64,000 nucleotides of DNA, taken from NCBI RefSeq assembly GCF_030323145.1, contig NZ_CP100470.1, positions 62,001 through 126,000 on the forward strand, given 5' to 3'. The DNA comes from Mesorhizobium sp. C432A (GTDB taxonomy: Bacteria; Pseudomonadota; Alphaproteobacteria; Rhizobiales; Rhizobiaceae). Both the position numbers and the translations under genes were made by a program. Of the stretch, positions 36,658 through 44,250 are shown piece after piece; positions within the stretch are counted from its first letter, which is position 1; each line of letters begins with the position of its first letter. The notes below the pieces were generated by a model. That model did no database searches, was not told the origin of the DNA, and worked only from the letters and a program-made list of their open reading frames with translations.

Positions 36658-37590
36658 TCATGGCGCTGCCACGGAAGGGCGCTGGATGAACAGACCATCC
36701 ACAACGGGTTTCGGCGCCGATGCATCTCTATCGGACGAGCTATCCGGCTGCGGTTCGAATGCCGTCAGATCGGTGACAGCTCCGTCAATCGCTGATCGCT
36801 TGCTGGGCCGCTTGATCGCCGTGAACACGGTCTCGACGGGAAAATCGGTCTCGCGCTCGCCTTGCGAGGCTGAGCCATTCCGTGTGTTCACGACGTGCGC
36901 GAAAATCGCCGGTTCGAGTGCGCCCTTCCTGCCCGTTCCTTGCCGTGCGCGGATCGGAATGGGAACTGAACCATTGATCAGCGGCGCGAGTTTCCTGACG
37001 TAGTCGATCGTCTCACGCGGCAGCGGCCGGCCGGTAACAAGATGCTCTTCGTATCGCCCAGGACCGGCATTGTAAGCAGCGAGGAAGCCGTTGCGGCCGA
37101 AGCGGTCGAGCATCTCGCGCAGATACGCTGCACCTGCAAAAATGTTGTCGCGCGGCTGATAAGGATCGTCACCGAGCCGGTACTTGGCGCGCAGTTCTTC
37201 CCATGTCGCCGGCATGATCTGCATCAAGCCCATTGCGCCTTTGCTCGACACCGCATGAACATCACCAACGCTCTCGACATGCATGACGGCGCGAAGTAGT
37301 CGCTCGGGAATGGCAAAGCGTTTGGCCGCCTCCCGGATATGCGCCGACCAGGGATCAGCGGACGAGATGGTACTGCTGGAGTGCGCCGGCCGCTCACGAT
37401 GCGCGGAAGGCCCAGCACAGACAATAGACGCCGTTAGGGCGAGCATGACGCTTGCAGACAGCGCTGCAATGCCTCGGCAGATAAAAGCACCTGCACCACG
37501 ATCCCGACGCGCCTGCAGCCTGCCACCGTGCCCGCTTCCGTCAAGGGCAAGGCTTCGCCGGCCGGACTTGCTTGCCGCAAACCACGACAT
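36658..37590 (-). CDS. Lytic transglycosylase of the conjugation system
   Basis: A 310-aa protein with an SLT domain: the catalytic Glu is in LLRAVMHVESVGDVHAVSSK, followed by GAMGLMQIMPATW, DPYQPRDNIFAGAAYL and FLAAYNAGPGRYEEH. A hydrophobic segment (AALSASVMLALTASIVCA) near residue 45 should direct it to the periplasm. It locally cuts peptidoglycan so the secretion channel can be built. The frame extends to 37866 but would overlap the DUF736 gene, so ATG 37590 is preferred, without a clear ribosome site. Confidence 0.82.
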   Translation of the reverse strand: MSWFAASKSGRRSLALDGSGHGGRLQARRDRGAGAFICRGIAALSASVMLALTASIVCAGPSAHRERPAHSSSTISSADPWSAHIREAAKRFAIPERLLRAVMHVESVGDVHAVSSKGAMGLMQIMPATWEELRAKYRLGDDPYQPRDNIFAGAAYLREMLDRFGRNGFLAAYNAGPGRYEEHLVTGRPLPRETIDYVRKLAPLINGSVPIPIRARQGTGRKGALEPAIFAHVVNTRNGSASQGERETDFPVETVFTAIKRPSKRSAIDGAVTDLTAFEPQPDSSSDRDASAPKPVVDGLFIQRPSVAAP

Positions 37591-37750
37591 CTTGGGCGTC
37601 CAAAGCGACACGGAAGCGTCCGGCCGCCCTTGACCTTCGCTGCGCGCGGCGGCCGCCTTACAGGCAATCGGGTCGAAGGGTTTGACCGGCGCCCGATCGA
37701 TCAAAGGGTTTGACGCAGAAAGGCCGCTGGAGCGCAATCGGAGCATCCGA

Positions 37751-38077
37751 TCAGCCTCGCTCGTCGCGCTTCGACTGCCGGCTCCAGTGCAGGTGCCAGA
37801 CGCTTTTCTCGGCATCGGACTGGAACAGATTGGCGCGGATCGGCTGCGTGAAGGACGGATCGTCAATGGAGACAGAAAGATAAGCGCCAGCTTTCTCGCC
37901 GGTGCGATCCCACGCCGCGCCGATCTCCATGCCTTCGCAGAAGACGCGATGGTCTGGCGCGTTTTCTGCGTCCGATTTCTCGGCAGGCAGGATGGCGAGT
38001 TTCGCGTCGAGCATCAGCGTCGAGATGTTTCCGAAGAAGCCGTCGTCGTTGCGAGTGAAGGTGCCGATCTGGGCCAT
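37751..38077 (-). CDS. DUF736 family protein (copy 1)
   Basis: A 108-aa protein that starts MAQIGTFTRNDDGFFGNIST and has FCEGMEIGAAWDRTGEKAGAY and the LSVSIDDPSF core, the full DUF736 pattern. These small proteins are almost always found on rhizobial plasmids and ICEs near traF. Function unknown. A GGAG ribosome site is present. A paralogue lies at 44875-45186. Confidence 0.88.
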   Translation of the reverse strand: MAQIGTFTRNDDGFFGNISTLMLDAKLAILPAEKSDAENAPDHRVFCEGMEIGAAWDRTGEKAGAYLSVSIDDPSFTQPIRANLFQSDAEKSVWHLHWSRQSKRDERG

Positions 38078-38122
38078 TGCGTTGCTCCTTTCATGAGCGT
38101 TCGTGAGGGTGGGTGCGAGCCG

Positions 38123-38683
38123 TCACGGCTCGCGGCGATCCGGTTCGCCGGAATCATCCGGTACCGGCGAAATGCGGTCGTTGGTCCAGACCGGGACCGC
38201 GCGACCGATGATCGAGGTCAACGGGAGTGGGCCGAAATACCTGCCGTCAAAGCTGTCAGCCGAGTTCCAGTTCATGAGGAAGACTTCACGATCGGCAATA
38301 ATGCGGCAGCCCTGCCAGCCGGGCAGCGGCCGGCCACGACTGTCACGATCCAGCGCACGTCCAAAGGCCACGCCATAGACGATGATGGAGCCGCCTCGCC
38401 GGCACACCATCGTGCCTCCGAGTGCCAACACATGCTTCAGCAACGGCACGCCGTTCGGCAGGTATTCGCGTTGGGCAAGCAAATCCGCCAGTGGCTTGGG
38501 CGGGATGACGACGGCGATGTCGGAAACGCCGATCCGGTCGACCGGCTCGACGCGGTAGAGCCCGACTGGGACGCTTGCTGACGCGTTCCAGATCAACTTC
38601 GGTCGATGGTCGATCCATGCCGGCGCGGCGACGAGGACCGCGCCGCCGAACATCGCGACGATGATCGTTGCGCGCATGCTCAT
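38123..38683 (-). CDS. traF: S26-family signal peptidase TraF
   Basis: A 186-aa protein with an N-terminal membrane helix, the catalytic Ser in NASASVPVGLYRV, the catalytic Lys region LPNGVPLLKHVLALGG and a FLMNWNSADSFDGRYFG domain typical of TraF peptidases. It processes the TrbC pilin. The start overlaps the DUF2840 stop by four bases. Confidence 0.9.
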   Translation of the reverse strand: MSMRATIIVAMFGGAVLVAAPAWIDHRPKLIWNASASVPVGLYRVEPVDRIGVSDIAVVIPPKPLADLLAQREYLPNGVPLLKHVLALGGTMVCRRGGSIIVYGVAFGRALDRDSRGRPLPGWQGCRIIADREVFLMNWNSADSFDGRYFGPLPLTSIIGRAVPVWTNDRISPVPDDSGEPDRREP

Positions 38684-39144
38684 GGCTCAACTCGGCGGCG
38701 GAGGAGCCATGCCTCATGGCGCTGGCGAGTGTAGGACCTGGGCGCCTCGCGCGCGGCGAGCCTGCTGTGGGCATGCCGCCAGTAGTCCGGCGACACATCA
38801 ATGGGATCGATGCCGATCGCTTCGATAGCGTCGATGATCTTCAGCACCTTCTCGACGTTCGGCCATCCGGTAGCTGTAAGCAGGATGTCGGCGCCAGGTC
38901 GCACATAGGCGACAGTCGAGCTGCGCTCGCCGCTGGCAACAGCGCGCAGGATATCGATGCGGGAAGCGACGGTGCCGAAATCGTTCGCGGTCCAGCGAAC
39001 GAAGGCGAAGATGCTGCCGGGTTTGAAGGAGACGACACGACGACTGCGGTCGATAGTCCTGTTCGAAGCAACCTTACCGAACCGGATATAGTTCTCGATC
39101 CGCTTCTTCAGCCACACCAGTTCGACGTGGGTGAGATTGCTCAA
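38680..39144 (-). CDS. DUF2840 family protein
   Basis: A 154-aa protein: LTHVELVWLKKRIENYIRFG, the FAFVRWTANDFGTVASRIDI core and a C-terminal PDYWRHAHSRLAAR match DUF2840, which precedes traF in rhizobial mobile elements. Function unknown. In related elements a parA gene usually lies between this gene and the replication initiator; here that position is only 319 non-coding bases. Confidence 0.87.
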   Translation of the reverse strand: MSNLTHVELVWLKKRIENYIRFGKVASNRTIDRSRRVVSFKPGSIFAFVRWTANDFGTVASRIDILRAVASGERSSTVAYVRPGADILLTATGWPNVEKVLKIIDAIEAIGIDPIDVSPDYWRHAHSRLAAREAPRSYTRQRHEAWLLRRRVEP

Positions 39145-39297
39145 ACTGGCCCCCGTAACCGGAGGTCGGCAGTCAGCATGGCGAAACGAGGGGCAGAGAA
39201 ATCAGTCGTGCCCCGCGAGGAACAACCGACATCGATTATTCTCGGCCTGGCCGAAAGATCGTGGCTCCGCTGTTGTCCCCAGCCTCGTGGATCAGCG

Positions 39298-39339
39298 CTT
39301 TCCGTTAGAAAGAATCCGAAGGATTCTCGGTTAGGAAAG
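39298..39339. repeat. Nested hairpin downstream of repA
   Basis: An inner perfect stem AGAATCC-GAA-GGATTCT (39311-39327) is enclosed by CTTTCC (39298-39303) and GGAAAG (39334-39339). It lies beside the iteron-like repeats and could be an origin structure or a weak terminator for repA. Confidence 0.4.
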
Positions 39340-39387
39340 TTAGAGGAGCGAGTTCGGCAATCGTCGCAAGGACTTAAGGCCGATTCC

Positions 39388-39453
39388 GGTTCCTGATAGC
39401 ACGGGAATCCGGTTCCTGATGGCACGGGAGTTGCGGTTCCTGATAGCACGGGC
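39388..39453 (+). repeat. Three iteron-like direct repeats
   Basis: The 19-bp unit GGTTCCTGATAGCACGGGA occurs at 39388-39406, 39411-39429 (one A to G change) and 39435-39453 (last base C), with 23- and 24-base spacing, about two helical turns. The array starts 10 bases after the stop of the RepA-like gene. This is the layout of initiator-binding iterons, suggesting a vegetative origin or autoregulatory site. Confidence 0.6.
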
Positions 39454-39463
39454 CTGTCCACAG

Positions 39464-40348
39464 TCATTTCACAGCCCTAGTGGTGCGGCCACGTGGCGCG
39501 CACGGCGTTGCGCTGGCGCTCGCAAATGGATTGACCGGGTTGAGTTGGAAGTTCAGTCGTGACCGACCGTCGGGATCGACGGAGAGTGCCAGCCGGTAGC
39601 CGGGCAGCGGCTGCCGACGGACGATCTCGCGCAGCTCGAAGGTGAAGCGTTTGAAAGGCGACAGGCTGCCGGATTTCAGATGGAGATGGCGGAGATCAAA
39701 GCTCCAGCCATAGGTCTGGCGGCCACCGTGCTTGCGCACCAGCCGATAGAGCCAGCGCTCCAGGCCACCTGTAAGCCCGAAATATTGGCGGTCGATAGTG
39801 AGGACCAAGGCATCGTCCAGAACACCCGCATAGAACCAGTCGGGCAGGATGAGTTCGATGCCGAGCGGGCGCCCGCTGCCGTCTATCCGCTCCTTCCATT
39901 CGTTGATCCAGGAGAAGCGATGCCGCCGCCGCTCGGACGACTGGCGGATAGACGTGGCGACTGTCGTCGATTGCAGGCGGTCCAGCGCGGCCTTCAACCT
40001 GTCGTAGCTATGGACGGAATCGCCACGCTCGATAAAGGCAAGGATCTCATAGGGCGTGGCCGCCATCAGACGCGACGTGCGAAGGCCGTTGTCTCGTGCA
40101 TCGACGATCTGACTGGCAGCCCAGATCAGGATGTCGGCATCCCAGATCGTCGCCATGCCATGTTCGACCGTCGCTTCGACGCGGATCGAGACCTCGCCCA
40201 TACGAAAATCGATCGGTGTCACCCGGCGGGATTTGGCCAGCGAGAAGAACGGCCACGACATGAGATCCTGCGCGTCGCGTGCCGTGATAACGCTGGCGCG
40301 CGCGTGGAACAGATCAAGCTGACCCTGATCGATCGAGCGAAGCTCCAT
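39464..40348 (-). CDS. repA: Replication initiator protein A-like protein
   Basis: A 294-aa protein matching the RPA family: LDLFHARASVITARDAQDLM, MSWPFFSLAKSRR, GMATIWDADILIWAASQI, LQSTTVATSIR, then LTGGLERWLYRLVRKH and SLSPFKRFTFELREIVRR. It would bind iterons and drive autonomous replication, either of a plasmid or of an excised ICE. In rhizobial ICEs of this class it is a normal member of the traF-rdfS region. Confidence 0.88.
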   Translation of the reverse strand: MELRSIDQGQLDLFHARASVITARDAQDLMSWPFFSLAKSRRVTPIDFRMGEVSIRVEATVEHGMATIWDADILIWAASQIVDARDNGLRTSRLMAATPYEILAFIERGDSVHSYDRLKAALDRLQSTTVATSIRQSSERRRHRFSWINEWKERIDGSGRPLGIELILPDWFYAGVLDDALVLTIDRQYFGLTGGLERWLYRLVRKHGGRQTYGWSFDLRHLHLKSGSLSPFKRFTFELREIVRRQPLPGYRLALSVDPDGRSRLNFQLNPVNPFASASATPCAPRGRTTRAVK

Positions 40349-40365
40349 TTTCCTTGCACCGCAGA

Positions 40366-40656
40366 TCAGGAGACGCGATCGCGCCGGTCGGCATAGGCCG
40401 GCGCGCGGGCGGCATGTGGCTTGGCAGGCGGAACAAAGGTCGCGTTCGCATCGCTGGTGGAGGTACGCGCGCCGAGCTCGATCCAGGCATGAAGGTCATC
40501 GATGTCGTAGAGGACGCGCCCGCCGACCTTTCGGTACTTTGGACCGGTGCCGTAGGTCCGGTGCTTTTCCAGCGTGCGAGCGCAAAGACCGACGATTGGC
40601 GCTGCCTCCTTCGTTCGCAGGTATTTTTGGGGCGCGTCCACGGGACCCTTCGACAT
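40366..40656 (-). CDS. rdfS: RdfS-like excisionase (AlpA-type winged HTH)
   Basis: A 96-aa protein with a MerR/AlpA-type HTH: QKYLRTKEAAPIVGLCARTL, EKHRTYGTGPKYRKVGGRV and LYDIDDLHAWIE. ATG 40656 fits the domain. Its position downstream of the DUF2285-type gene and upstream of the repA/traF/relaxase genes is that of rdfS, the recombination directionality factor of ICEMlSymR7A that favours excision over integration. The tyrosine integrase it would act with is not in this window. Confidence 0.72.
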   Translation of the reverse strand: MSKGPVDAPQKYLRTKEAAPIVGLCARTLEKHRTYGTGPKYRKVGGRVLYDIDDLHAWIELGARTSTSDANATFVPPAKPHAARAPAYADRRDRVS

Positions 40657-40791
40657 CGCTTGATCTCCATTCGGTTCTGCTGTCGTCCTGGCCTGCCGGG
40701 ACGCGCGAAACGGACGATGGCCGAATTGAGGAAAAGCGAGGGAGGGCAAACATCGGGGGATGTGTTTTTGCTGCCCCTGCGAAGAAGAACT

Positions 40792-41433
40792 TCAGCTGTC
40801 GGATTTTCGGCTGCGGCTGTGAGGATAGAAGAGAAGGTCGCGGTAACCACCTTCCACAAGACGATCTGCCCGTCGCAGGATCGCCCGAACCTTGTGTCGG
40901 AGATGATGATCGCGCCAATCTCGAGGCGCGATCGGCTCTCGTGACAAAAGCACCTCCGCAATCTCGCGGTAGGTGGCCCTTGCGCGACGGGCGTCATGAG
41001 CGCGCAGATTGAGAGCGTGCCTTGTCTTGGTTTGCTTCGGCAGCGCGCCATAGGCCGGACCAAGTGGCCGCCCGTTGAGTGCGCGCCAGAACCGGCGCGC
41101 GGCGTCGAGCCGTGTCTCGAATGCCGCATCGAGTGGCAGGACGATGGCGTTGAATTCGGTCGCGCCGTTGCGGAGGTCTGTGACGAGATTATTTGTCCCG
41201 GTCGATGCCGGCCAAAGAATATGCAGCTCGTCGGTTTTCCAAACGGCGGCGCCGCTGAGTCTGGAAAGTTGAACAGCCTGATGCGAAGGGCTGACTAGCG
41301 ACCGGATTTGCGTGGCGCGCAACACGCGCGGCGAGGCCTGTTCCGCCCAGACGATGTTCGCAGCTAACGGAAGCCCGTCACCGGTGACTCTGAAATCGCG
41401 CGCCCCAACGAGCGATGAAGTCGGGTGGACCAA
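40792..41433 (-). CDS. fseA: fseA 3' part (msi171-like, DUF2285 domain)
   Basis: A 213-aa open frame. Its C-terminus (RARATYREIAEVLLSREPIA, LRHKVRAILRRADRLVEGGY) is a DUF2285 domain, preceded by a beta-rich domain (ADELHILWPAS-like, VLPLDAAFETRLDAARRFWR). The annotated Met lies inside the overlapping upstream frame and has no good ribosome site, so translation probably arrives by +1 frameshift from the ORF ending at 41378. This reproduces msi172-msi171 of ICEMlSymR7A, where low-level frameshifting makes the excision activator FseA. Fused length would be about 263 aa. Confidence 0.78.
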   Translation of the reverse strand: MVHPTSSLVGARDFRVTGDGLPLAANIVWAEQASPRVLRATQIRSLVSPSHQAVQLSRLSGAAVWKTDELHILWPASTGTNNLVTDLRNGATEFNAIVLPLDAAFETRLDAARRFWRALNGRPLGPAYGALPKQTKTRHALNLRAHDARRARATYREIAEVLLSREPIAPRDWRDHHLRHKVRAILRRADRLVEGGYRDLLFYPHSRSRKSDS

Positions 41434-41584
41434 CAGGTTCTACGGAACCTGGGAGATGTGAGGAAAGCTGTCCGCACTCGGCGACGAAGGCGTCGTTCCG
41501 GATCAGATACTCGGCAGCGAACTCTGCTGGCTCGTAGCCTTGCATGAGCGCGTAGGCCGCTGGATCGGTCCAATCACCTTGCAA
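41378..41584 (-). CDS. fseA: fseA 5' part (msi172-like)
   Basis: A 68-aa frame, probably from TTG 41584 (GGAGAGG about 10 bases upstream). It holds WTDPAAYALMQGYEPAEFAA and EYLIRNDAF, the N-terminal domain that in many homologues is fused directly to DUF2285, and ends FIARWGARFQSHR-stop. Joining after Phe to the next frame gives WGARF-RVTGDG, which restores a continuous protein. The open frame upstream of 41584 is not protein-like. A dyad 86 bases upstream may be the TraR site. Confidence 0.7.
   Translation of the reverse strand: MQGDWTDPAAYALMQGYEPAEFAAEYLIRNDAFVAECGQLSSHLPGSVEPVGPPDFIARWGARFQSHR
41391..41398 (-). other. Probable +1 programmed frameshift site (CGA TTT C)
   Basis: The minus strand reads GCG CGA TTT CAG in the upstream frame. 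A tRNA-Phe reading TTT can slip one base forward to TTC without losing pairing, after which AGA GTC ACC continues the DUF2285 frame. A stop, TGA, follows four codons later in the original frame. The exact slip position is inferred. Confidence 0.55.
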
Positions 41585-41669
41585 TGTGCCAAGTCCTCTC
41601 CAGCTGGCCGCATTCGGCGGCGGGCTTCGGAACCAGCATCTGGGGCGACAGGAACATTGGGTAGTTGAA

Positions 41670-41695
41670 GAGTCAGCAAACCGCTGTGCTGATTC
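41670..41695. promoter_or_regulatory. Candidate tra box upstream of fseA
   Basis: A 26-bp dyad with arms GAGTCAGCA and TGCTGATTC separated by eight bases; the arms match at eight of nine positions. Size and symmetry are those of LuxR/TraR operators. It lies between the qseM stop and the fseA start, the position where TraR activates the msi172-msi171 transcript in ICEMlSymR7A. Confidence 0.55.
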
Positions 41696-41724
41696 AGCAA
41701 AGCACGGCGAACTACAGAAGCCGC

Positions 41725-42003
41725 TTAGTGCGGGGCACCGCCCGCCAGGAGATATCGATAGCCGCTCGTCGTCATCCACCTGGCGCGGGCTAGATGCGTC
41801 TCCCACGACCTGAATGCGCGTTCCGGTTCTTGCTCAGGATCGATATGTAGAACGATCTTGGCGACCTCACGCCAATCCGCATCTTCGGCCGCGGCGTCGA
41901 GCAGGCGGATATAGGTGAGCAATCGCTCCTCGTCATAGCCGGTCAGGATTGGCGCATCCGGGGCGACGTCGGCGACATCGGGATCGAGGAGTGGTTTAAG
42001 CAC
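41725..42003 (-). CDS. qseM: QseM-like antiactivator (single DUF2285 domain)
   Basis: A 92-aa protein from GTG 42003: MLKPLLDPDVADVAPDAP, then LTGYDEERLLTYIRLLDAA, WREVAKIVLHIDPEQEPERA and WMTTSGYRYLLAGG. This is a stand-alone DUF2285 domain, as in QseM of ICEMlSymR7A, which binds and blocks both TraR and FseA. It is divergent from an XRE gene with an inverted repeat between, matching the qseM-qseC pair. The open frame extends to 42252, but the extra part overlaps the operator and the divergent gene. Confidence 0.72.
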   Translation of the reverse strand: MLKPLLDPDVADVAPDAPILTGYDEERLLTYIRLLDAAAEDADWREVAKIVLHIDPEQEPERAFRSWETHLARARWMTTSGYRYLLAGGAPH

Positions 42004-42043
42004 GGCACACCAAAAGTCGTGGAAGCACAAGTGGCTGCATTCA

Positions 42044-42072
42044 CCAGATAACCAGATTTTCTGGTTATCTGG
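42044..42072. promoter_or_regulatory. Perfect 12-bp inverted repeat, probable QseC operator
   Basis: CCAGATAACCAG, five-base spacer, CTGGTTATCTGG. It lies between the divergent qseM-like start (42003) and XRE start (42119), so one dimeric repressor could control both. Perfect symmetry over 24 bases in this position strongly suggests an operator. Confidence 0.65.
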
Positions 42073-42118
42073 ATTTCCATTTAATTGATCTGCCGGCTTC
42101 GTCAAGGACCGGCAGCGA

Positions 42119-42379
42119 ATGCAAAAGACACTTCGGTCGCCAAGACATTTGCGACTCATCCAATTGATCGTGGACAAGCGCAAAGCTGCAGGCTTGAGCC
42201 AGGCCGACTTGGCAAAAGCAATCGATCGATACCAATCAGTAGTCGCAGCCATCGAGTCGGGAGGGCGGCGCTTGGACGTGATCGAGTTCCTCGATCTGGC
42301 TGAAACGATAGGCTTCGATCCCCATGATATTCTAGATGAGGTGACAACAGTTCCGAGTATGCCCGCCAGAAAGCGCTAG
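42119..42379 (+). CDS. qseC: QseC-like XRE repressor
   Basis: An 86-aa protein with an XRE HTH: VDKRKAAGLSQADLAKAIDR, then SVVAAIESGGRRLDVIEFLD. Transcribed divergently from the qseM-like gene across the 12-bp inverted repeat. By analogy with ICEMlSymR7A, QseC sets qseM expression and so decides whether quorum sensing can trigger transfer. The family assignment is firm; the QseC role rests on context. Confidence 0.75.
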   Translation: MQKTLRSPRHLRLIQLIVDKRKAAGLSQADLAKAIDRYQSVVAAIESGGRRLDVIEFLDLAETIGFDPHDILDEVTTVPSMPARKR

Positions 42380-42580
42380 CAGTCGATCTGCTCAAGGGCG
42401 AAATCAGACCTCTGAAATCCAAAACGAATTTCTGGTTGCTGTGCTCAATTGGCAGCAGTCGGATCGCGAGCCGGGCAGAGCCCGGCGAGCGGCCGCCGTG
42501 TTTCAAACAGCCGCACGCCCCGATGAACTAGTCGGCACATATCCTTATGCTATGACGGTCTCGTTGATGCGTCGGACCTG

Positions 42581-42617
42581 AAAGGCCACGCGGCGAAACT
42601 TTTGCTGCGCGGCCTTT
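42581..42617 (-). terminator. Stem-loop after the DUF932 gene
   Basis: AAAGGCCACGCGGC pairs with GCTGCGCGGCCTTT (two mismatches) just past the DUF932 stop. A GC-rich stem flanked by A and T runs is terminator-like and could act from either side. Confidence 0.5.
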
Positions 42618-42624
42618 CGTATGC

Positions 42625-43836
42625 TCATGCCGCCTTTTCCAACAGAGCCTTTGCCCTGCCTTCCAGTTCAAGCCGGCTGTCCTGATACGTCTTGTTGCGG
42701 GCGTGTGCAGTCATGCCCTGCACAAAATCGAAGATGCTTTCCGGCGGGCGGCCTTCCTCCTGCAACACAGCCTCGATGATCTTGCCTGTTTCGCCCTTGG
42801 AGAAACCGCGCTTGCGCAGGAAGCTTTCGCGGTCTTCGTCGCTACGGGCGACGATCTTCTCACGCGCGGCCTTGATGCCGGCGATGAACGGCGCGGGGCT
42901 TGAGTTCGCAAAGTTCGTCAAAGCGGGCTCTGCCTCATGAGCAAAACGAAGTGCCGCAAACTTCGAATGCCGGATCGTGATTTCCTCGAAGCCCTCGACG
43001 CCCCAAAGATTCCGGTTCATGCAAACGGCGCGGAGATAGAAACTCGCAATGCCCAGCGTCTTGCTGCCGACTTCCGAATTCCAGCAATAGAAGCCACGGA
43101 AATACAGATCCGGTTCGCCATTCGGGAGCCGTCCGGCTTCGATCGGGTGTGTGTCGTCGACAAGAAACAGGAACACGTCTCGGTCGCTCGCGTAAAGCGT
43201 GGTGGTGTCCTTGGTGATATCCACGAAAGGATTGTGCGTCATCGTCGCCCAATCCAGAACGCCCGGCACCTTCCACATGGTGTCCCCGGTGCCATTGCCC
43301 GCGATCTTCATGACGGCGGCGACAAGCTCATGATCCCAGATACGGCCATAGTCCGGGCCGGTCACCGCGCGAAGTTCAACGCGACCGTCTTCCGTCTCAA
43401 GGGTCTTCATCAATTCCGCCCGATGGCTCAAAAGGCCATACTGCAAATTGATGCCTGCCAGAGGCGCAGGAAGCTGACGCATGTAGGTGGCCGGTGCGCC
43501 AACAAGGCTGCAAAGCTGGCCAAAACTCCAATGCGTCGGAGCAATAGGTTGCTCCTGTCCGGGGACAAGAAGGGAAAGCCGCTCTGCATTGTCGCGGGTC
43601 GCTTCCACGCGCACGGCGCGGCTCTCGACAGTGCGGGCAGTAGCGCGGTCCGCTCGCTGCTTCACGGCATGATAAAGCTCGGTGAGGCTCAGAAAACGCT
43701 CGTCATCGGGGCGCAAAAACCATTCCGAGGAAACTCTCCCGATCCGCTCGCCGCGCGAGATATCCACGCGAAAGCCGCTGGACGCCATCTGCTGCTGGTT
43801 GTTGCTCTCGCTGTTGATGATGGTGGTCATGTTCAT
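42625..43836 (-). CDS. DUF932 domain protein
   Basis: A 403-aa protein that begins MNMTTIINSESNNQQQMASS. It has FLSLTELYHAVKQRADRA, WSFGQLCSLVGAPATYMRQL, RAVTGPDYGRIWDHELVAAV and FRGFYCWNSEVGSKTLGIA, the DUF932 pattern seen on plasmids and phages. ATG 43836 follows AAGGAG. Function unknown; roles in DNA maintenance or anti-restriction have been suggested for phage relatives. Its 5' leader is nearly duplicated upstream of the parB-like gene. Confidence 0.82.
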   Translation of the reverse strand: MNMTTIINSESNNQQQMASSGFRVDISRGERIGRVSSEWFLRPDDERFLSLTELYHAVKQRADRATARTVESRAVRVEATRDNAERLSLLVPGQEQPIAPTHWSFGQLCSLVGAPATYMRQLPAPLAGINLQYGLLSHRAELMKTLETEDGRVELRAVTGPDYGRIWDHELVAAVMKIAGNGTGDTMWKVPGVLDWATMTHNPFVDITKDTTTLYASDRDVFLFLVDDTHPIEAGRLPNGEPDLYFRGFYCWNSEVGSKTLGIASFYLRAVCMNRNLWGVEGFEEITIRHSKFAALRFAHEAEPALTNFANSSPAPFIAGIKAAREKIVARSDEDRESFLRKRGFSKGETGKIIEAVLQEEGRPPESIFDFVQGMTAHARNKTYQDSRLELEGRAKALLEKAA

Positions 43837-43849
43837 TGCGATCACTCCT

Positions 43850-44060
43850 TTTCCGTCAATGCCGAAGGCATGTCCCCCGGCATGCCTTCCGGGGGCGCGT
43901 GAGCGCGCGGGAGTGATGGGGGCCAATGCGGGCGCGCGGAGCCGGGCTGCACGGTTGAGCGAAGCGGATGGAAATTGATCGCGACAAATTGCTTCGGTCG
44001 GCCGCTTTGCGAGCCGGCGGCCCTGCTCTGCACAGGCGGCAATGGCGGGGAAGCGAGGGG
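43850..44060 (-). promoter_or_regulatory. Duplicated 5' leader, copy A (DUF932 gene)
   Basis: About 200 bases directly upstream of the DUF932 ribosome site closely match 48179-48380 in front of the parB-like gene. Shared blocks include an ACGGAAAAGGA ribosome-site region, GGCATGCC and GCCTTCGGCAT hairpin elements, and a GCTCACGCGCCCCCGG block. It probably provides common control (promoter or RNA leader) for both genes. A peptide frame, AHAPPEGMP, is conserved in both copies. Confidence 0.55.
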
Positions 44061-44250
44061 AAGTTCCTCGCTTCCCGACGGATCGGCAAGGCTATCCGCA
44101 GGCGATCAGAACGATGAAAGCGAAGCTTACCTTTACAATATTGGCGAGGGGTGTGGATTGTAGTAAGCAAACGCACTATTTGCGACATTGGCGGGCTCGG
44201 GAAAACAAACGACGTTTAATTCGTCCGATACAATAAGAGGAAAAAACTGT

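Noticed and set aside
42937..43902. 321-codon plus-strand open frame
   Set aside because: Antisense to the DUF932 gene; Arg/Gly-rich shadow.
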